A DNA stretch of 33,401 nt, taken from assembly GCA_035461385.1 (NCBI GenBank), contig DATHVI010000163.1:1-33401 (forward strand), read 5' to 3'. The stretch is from DATHVI01 sp035461385 (lineage in GTDB: Bacteria; Actinomycetota; Thermoleophilia; Solirubrobacterales; 70-9). The notes under the pieces are model-generated. The model was not told where the DNA came from. It did not search any database and saw nothing but the letters and a program-made list of their open reading frames with translations. Positions 31,620 through 33,401 of this stretch are shown in pieces. Position 1 is the stretch's first letter. Every line of letters starts with the position of its first letter. The position numbers and the translations under genes were made by a program.

Positions 31620-33236
31620 TCACACGACGGAAGCTACCGGCAGCGCCAGACCGGAATCGGCGAGCACCGCCTCGGCGGCGTTGCGGCCGTTGAGCGCGAT
31701 CACGCTGCCGGCCGGGTGCGTCGCCGCTCCGCAGAGGTAGAGGGCCGGGACCGGGGTGCGGGGGGCGAGCCGGCCCTCCCACATCTGGTCGGGGGTGACC
31801 TCGCCCTGGAAGATGTTCCCGCCGGTGAGGCCGATTCGCGACTCGATGTCGGGCGGGCCGAGGACCTCGTGGTCGATCAGCCGATCCTCGAATCCGGGCG
31901 CGAAGCGGTCGATCAGGTCGATGAACTGCCGAGCGACTTCGTCGCGGCGTGCCTCCCAGCCGCCGCCGGCGAGCTCGTAGGGCGCATACTGCCCGAAGAC
32001 GCTCATCAGGTGCTTGCCCTCCGGCGCCGGGCTCGGGTCGTAGCCGGTTTGGATGTAGATCTCACCGAACGCCACCGCCGGCTCGCCCTGCTCGCAGGCC
32101 TCGAACGCCCGCTGGGCATCCTCGATCGTGCCGGTGACGTCGATCGTCGCCCGCGCCGGCCACGTCTCTCCGGGCGCGGCGGTCCACTCCGGCAGGCTCT
32201 CGAGTGCGGCGTTGAACTTGACCACCGGGCTGCGGACCTTCCACAGCTCGAGCCGCTCGCGGTAGCCGGGGTCGATCTCGGCGTCCCCGAGCAGGCTCAG
32301 GGTCACCTTCGGGTCGGCGTTCGAGATCACCGTCGCGGCGCGGATCCGGGTCCCGTCCTCGAGCACCACTCCCTCGGACGGCTCGATCGCGCCGACCGGG
32401 ACCCCGCAGGCGAGCACCGCCCCCGCCTCGCGGGCTGCATCGGCGATCGCGAAGCTGATCATCCCCATCCCGCCCTCGACGTAGCCCCACACCGGGCCGT
32501 TGCCGTCGAGGTCGCCCTGGTAGTGCATCAGCTTGATCGAGGCGGTGCCGGGGTCGAACGGGCCACCCCAGGTGCCGATGATCCCCTGCCCGTAGAGCGC
32601 CGTCTTCAGCCGCTCGTCGGAGAGGTGGGCGTCGAGGACGTCGGCGATCGAGGCCTCGAAGACGAGATCGATCATCTCCCGGCTGCCCCCGAGGACCTCC
32701 TCGAGCTCCTCGCGTGAAGGGGTCGCGCCGACCCAGGTGTCACGCTGGCCCTTGCGCAGCAGCCGCCGGACCTCGTCGAACAGCTCCTCGTAGGCCCAGT
32801 AGCCCTCGACGTCGCGCTTCGAAACCCCGAGCCGGTCGAGGTCGGCCTGCGTCGTGGCGTCGTCGAGCCACTGGCCGAACGAGCTCCCGTCCTCGAACGG
32901 CACCCAGAGGTTCGGATCGGCCACCCAGTGGCGCAGGCCGCGACGCTCGAGCTCGAGCTCGTCGATCACAAGCTGGTCGAGCAGGCCGACGACGTACGCG
33001 CACGGGCTGATCACGAACCGCTCGTCGTCGAACGGGCGCTCGAGCGTCGCCGCCCCGCCGAGCCGCTCGCGGCGCTCGAGCACGAGCACGCTCTTGCCCG
33101 CGCGCGCGAGGTAGGCGGCGGCGGTGAGCCCGTTGTGCCCACCGCCGACGACGATCACGTCCCAGTCGCGCTTCGCCAGCTCGGCGACCGGCTCGGGCAG
33201 CCCGATCTCGCCCAGCTTCGCCGCGATCTCGTTCAT
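31620..33236 (-). CDS. FAD-dependent oxidoreductase, phytoene desaturase/PYROXD2-like
   Basis: A 538-residue flavoprotein with an N-terminal dinucleotide-binding motif VIVVGGGHNGLTAAAYLARAGKSVLVLERRERLGGAA. A central GGMGMISFAIADAAREAGA and a C-terminal YLCGAATHPAGSVIALNGRNAAEAVL complete the pattern of the carotenoid desaturase-like amine-oxidase superfamily. Length and motifs fit the bacterial PYROXD2/CrtI-like subgroup, whose substrates are mostly unknown. Position next to TetR and pot genes leaves room for a role in amine oxidation, but this is context only. The ATG at 33236 follows GCGAGGCCG. A long repeat lies upstream, up to the window edge. Confidence 0.88.
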   Translation of the reverse strand: MNEIAAKLGEIGLPEPVAELAKRDWDVIVVGGGHNGLTAAAYLARAGKSVLVLERRERLGGAATLERPFDDERFVISPCAYVVGLLDQLVIDELELERRGLRHWVADPNLWVPFEDGSSFGQWLDDATTQADLDRLGVSKRDVEGYWAYEELFDEVRRLLRKGQRDTWVGATPSREELEEVLGGSREMIDLVFEASIADVLDAHLSDERLKTALYGQGIIGTWGGPFDPGTASIKLMHYQGDLDGNGPVWGYVEGGMGMISFAIADAAREAGAVLACGVPVGAIEPSEGVVLEDGTRIRAATVISNADPKVTLSLLGDAEIDPGYRERLELWKVRSPVVKFNAALESLPEWTAAPGETWPARATIDVTGTIEDAQRAFEACEQGEPAVAFGEIYIQTGYDPSPAPEGKHLMSVFGQYAPYELAGGGWEARRDEVARQFIDLIDRFAPGFEDRLIDHEVLGPPDIESRIGLTGGNIFQGEVTPDQMWEGRLAPRTPVPALYLCGAATHPAGSVIALNGRNAAEAVLADSGLALPVASVV

Positions 33237-33270
33237 CGGCCTCGCCCGCCTCGCGTCGCGCGGCGCCTCC

Positions 33271-33401
33271 GCGCGCTCACAGACCCTGGATCGCGCTTCG
33301 CCCGGGAATCAGCTCTCCCTTGTCGTGGCTCCGCGCTCACAGACCCTGGATCGCGCTTCGCCCGGGAATCAGCTCTCCCTTGTCGTGGCTCCGCGCTCAC
33401 A
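33271..33401. repeat. 60-bp tandem repeat, more than two units, cut by window edge
   Basis: The unit beginning GCGCTCACAGACCCTGGATC recurs with an exact 60-base period from about 33272 to the window end with no mismatch. A degenerate partial unit may precede it (33241-33270). The unit carries a TGA on the minus strand, where it aligns with the potB stop in the related copy at 27701-27772. Confidence 0.9.

Overview
GC-rich (about 70%) bacterial chromosome segment with strong third-position GC bias, GTG and TTG starts, and several starts that look leaderless. The content points to an actinobacterium, most likely class Thermoleophilia (Solirubrobacterales-like). That is inferred from a fused E2/E1 2-oxoglutarate dehydrogenase, a mycobacterial-type decaprenyl-phosphate phosphoribosyltransferase, an AcrA1-like double reductase, a c-di-AMP (ydaO) riboswitch in front of a cell-wall hydrolase, and two lineage-type exported proteins. 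No tRNA, rRNA, CRISPR array, transposase or phage gene was seen.

Layout. 1-4665 (minus): a UbiA-family prenyltransferase, two acyl-CoA dehydrogenases that look like the two unlike subunits of one enzyme, and an MFS exporter cut by the left edge. 4737-7445: glycerate kinase (plus) convergent with an alkyl-DHAP-synthase-like FAD oxidase (minus), with a strong hairpin between them. 7493-9493: a 39-bp G·U-tolerant inverted repeat, then a CHASE2/adenylate cyclase gene. 9475-12626 (minus): an exported FecR-like protein and a two-domain fatty acyl-CoA reductase. 12676-17582 (plus): a second hairpin with the same base motif, a mini zinc-ribbon protein, a structured leader and a 1454-residue lipoyl-lipoyl-PSBD-E2-E1 2-oxoglutarate dehydrogenase. 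17771-19023: a second mini zinc ribbon, a DUF3817-like membrane protein and an exported protein. 19610-23324 (minus): aconitase and an SDR. 23434-25814 (plus): promoter, c-di-AMP riboswitch, NlpC/P60-like hydrolase, then an ECF sigma factor fused to a PuuD-like glutamine amidotransferase and a coupled small ORF. 25675-33236 (minus): FAD oxidoreductase, TetR, TetR, and a polyamine ABC transporter (PotD, PotB, PotC, PotA). The right edge carries a 60-bp tandem repeat whose diverged relative lies between potB and potC.

How it fits together. Aconitase and 2-oxoglutarate dehydrogenase are TCA-cycle enzymes. The polyamine transporter and the PuuD-like domain (gamma-glutamyl-GABA hydrolase family) suggest a putrescine uptake and utilisation locus. 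The sigma-PuuD fusion may link a polyamine metabolite to transcription and is the strongest candidate for an undescribed system. Other notable points are the autonomous E1-E2 fusion, the paired RNA-like hairpins, and a 20-bp element inserted in frame in two unrelated genes.
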